Below are positions 62,849 to 64,000 of a stretch of 64,000 nt of DNA, piece after piece. The stretch lies in the NCBI GenBank assembly GCA_028023455.1, contig JAQFVV010000562.1, positions 310,001-374,000 of the forward strand. The letters run 5' to 3'. The position numbers and the translations under genes were made by a program. Below the pieces are notes generated by a model. It was not told where the DNA came from and ran no database searches. It was given only the letters and a program-made list of their open reading frames with translations. The stretch comes from Epiperipatus broadwayi (Eukaryota > Onychophora > Udeonychophora > Euonychophora > Peripatidae). Position 1 is the stretch's first letter, and each line of letters starts with the position of its first letter.

Positions 62849-64000
62849 ATTACAACACAAACAAAATATACTGACATCTAGGTATTTTAGTTAGAACTAA
62901 AGTCATTAAGAATACATTATATTTCGTTTTTTCTATCAAATGAATACAAACTGTTGAAATATAGAACAGTAAATGTGAAATTGATTTTCATTGAGTCAGT
63001 TTTATTCTATTTCCATAGTAGTCACAATCAAAATGATGTATCTGTATAAGAATATAATATTTGAACATGAGGTATTGGTTATAATTATGCCTATATTGGC
63101 TTCATATAATATATTCAAAAAGAAATAAGTAATAGTTTCATCATAACCACATATGGAACATGTGGCATCATTATGTATTAAACTGTTCTACCCAATAAAA
63201 AACATCAGTGGAAAAAGCTCTTATATTAATTTTATAATACTAATATCATTTAGATTTTTTATTACTTTTTACAATACTTTTAACAATCCACTATTATAAA
63301 ACTTACTACTGAATGTTTCAATTGCCCCAGCAGTCTTCTTCAGAACTATAACAAACACAACATGTGGTAAAAAAGTGATAAAGAACATAAATGATATAAG
63401 TATTATATAGATTTGGCAATGCAATAAGAAAGATAAAGTTTATAATATTAATTTTAATTTTATGTTCCAAATATTTTCGTTATAAGAACCAATGTATGAA
63501 TTTTTAATAAGAAAATAATGATTTGGATGAAGCATTGACTCTGAAATATCTGCCAATTTGAGAGGACGGAGATTACCATTACTTCATCCCAATACTTAAG
63601 TTTGTTTTTAAATAAAATAAGGAATATGATAATGTGTTTGATCATAGATATTAGATATTTAAACTCATCTCTTATATCTGAAGACTTAGAAATATGGACT
63701 GATGTGTTTCTTTATCTTTTATTATCATTTTATATTTGTTTACATTTAAGTCATCCATAAAAATCTTGATAACAGTTCTTAACCTTACTATAACATGATT
63801 TACCTTTATAACCTATGTAGTATTGTGCTATTTAAGATTTATTGTCTGCCATATTATTTGAGTTTAAGCCATTCTTAAATTTAAGTTGCAGTAGAATTTT
63901 AAAATTGGAAATTGGAAAAATATATAAAAAAGATTTTAGAACATAATTTAGATTAATCATAACCATTCTCTCTTGTTATTGGTAAACTCTTAATATGTAA

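Larger units (their letters stand above)
59413..64000. repeat. Genomic repeat B, copy 2 (runs off window)
   Basis: Partner of 36534-45265. It lacks the 4.6 kb fold-back: the empty site is near 63490-63505. It has about 1 kb of extra LINE sequence (about 62290-62848), of which 62482-62848 is a second LINE fragment. Confidence 0.87.

Overview
The window is strongly AT-rich animal DNA with no intact host gene that I can recognise. It is a nest of mobile elements and duplicated repeats. Long perfect TTA, TA and TC microsatellites, Ty3/Gypsy elements with a metazoan-type integrase, LINE fragments with an FADD reverse-transcriptase box, a Penelope-type GIY-YIG remnant and a TTAA-flanked piggyBac-like element together point to a metazoan. 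An arthropod (insect) is my best guess, on weak grounds: Gypsy integrase style and one exon faintly like an insect chemoreceptor. I cannot place the order or species.

Layout. The frame is a repeated genomic segment, unit A-(TA)n-B. Copy 2 runs uninterrupted from about 58708 to the window end. Copy 1 is split: A is at 1-640 and B begins at 36534, with about 35.8 kb (671-36504) lying exactly inside the (TA)n tract. That block holds a 10 kb fold-back element with arms of 3 kb or more (671-10723), noncoding AT-rich DNA, a degenerate Ty3/Gypsy element with 1.77 kb LTRs (15954-23609), and a much younger element with 2.72 kb LTRs (23618-31528). The younger element carries only one 362-residue minus-strand ORF and no polymerase genes. 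The two LTR elements sit side by side, separated by only eight bases of ATATATAT, and both inserted into one (AT)n tract.

Copy 1 of B carries LINE and tRNA-like fragments shared with copy 2. It is also split by a second fold-back element of 4.6 kb (40098-44698) with a near-perfect 8-bp target duplication; copy 2 near 63480 shows the empty site. Each arm of that element carries the same 31-codon open reading frame, pointing outward and ending at a splice-donor-like GT. One arm was later hit by a 768-bp TTAA-flanked element, and the other arm shows the empty site.

From 45266 to 58707 come microsatellites, a Penelope-like endonuclease remnant, an old Gypsy element with about 0.46 kb LTRs (46547-51383), small hairpin elements, and a possible chemoreceptor-like exon at 55343-55561. 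The rest is noncoding sequence in which I see nothing.

None of the genes form a working host pathway. The Gypsy coding regions are broken by stops and frameshifts. The only long, apparently intact reading frames are the ORF of the young LTR element and a LINE C-terminal fragment.
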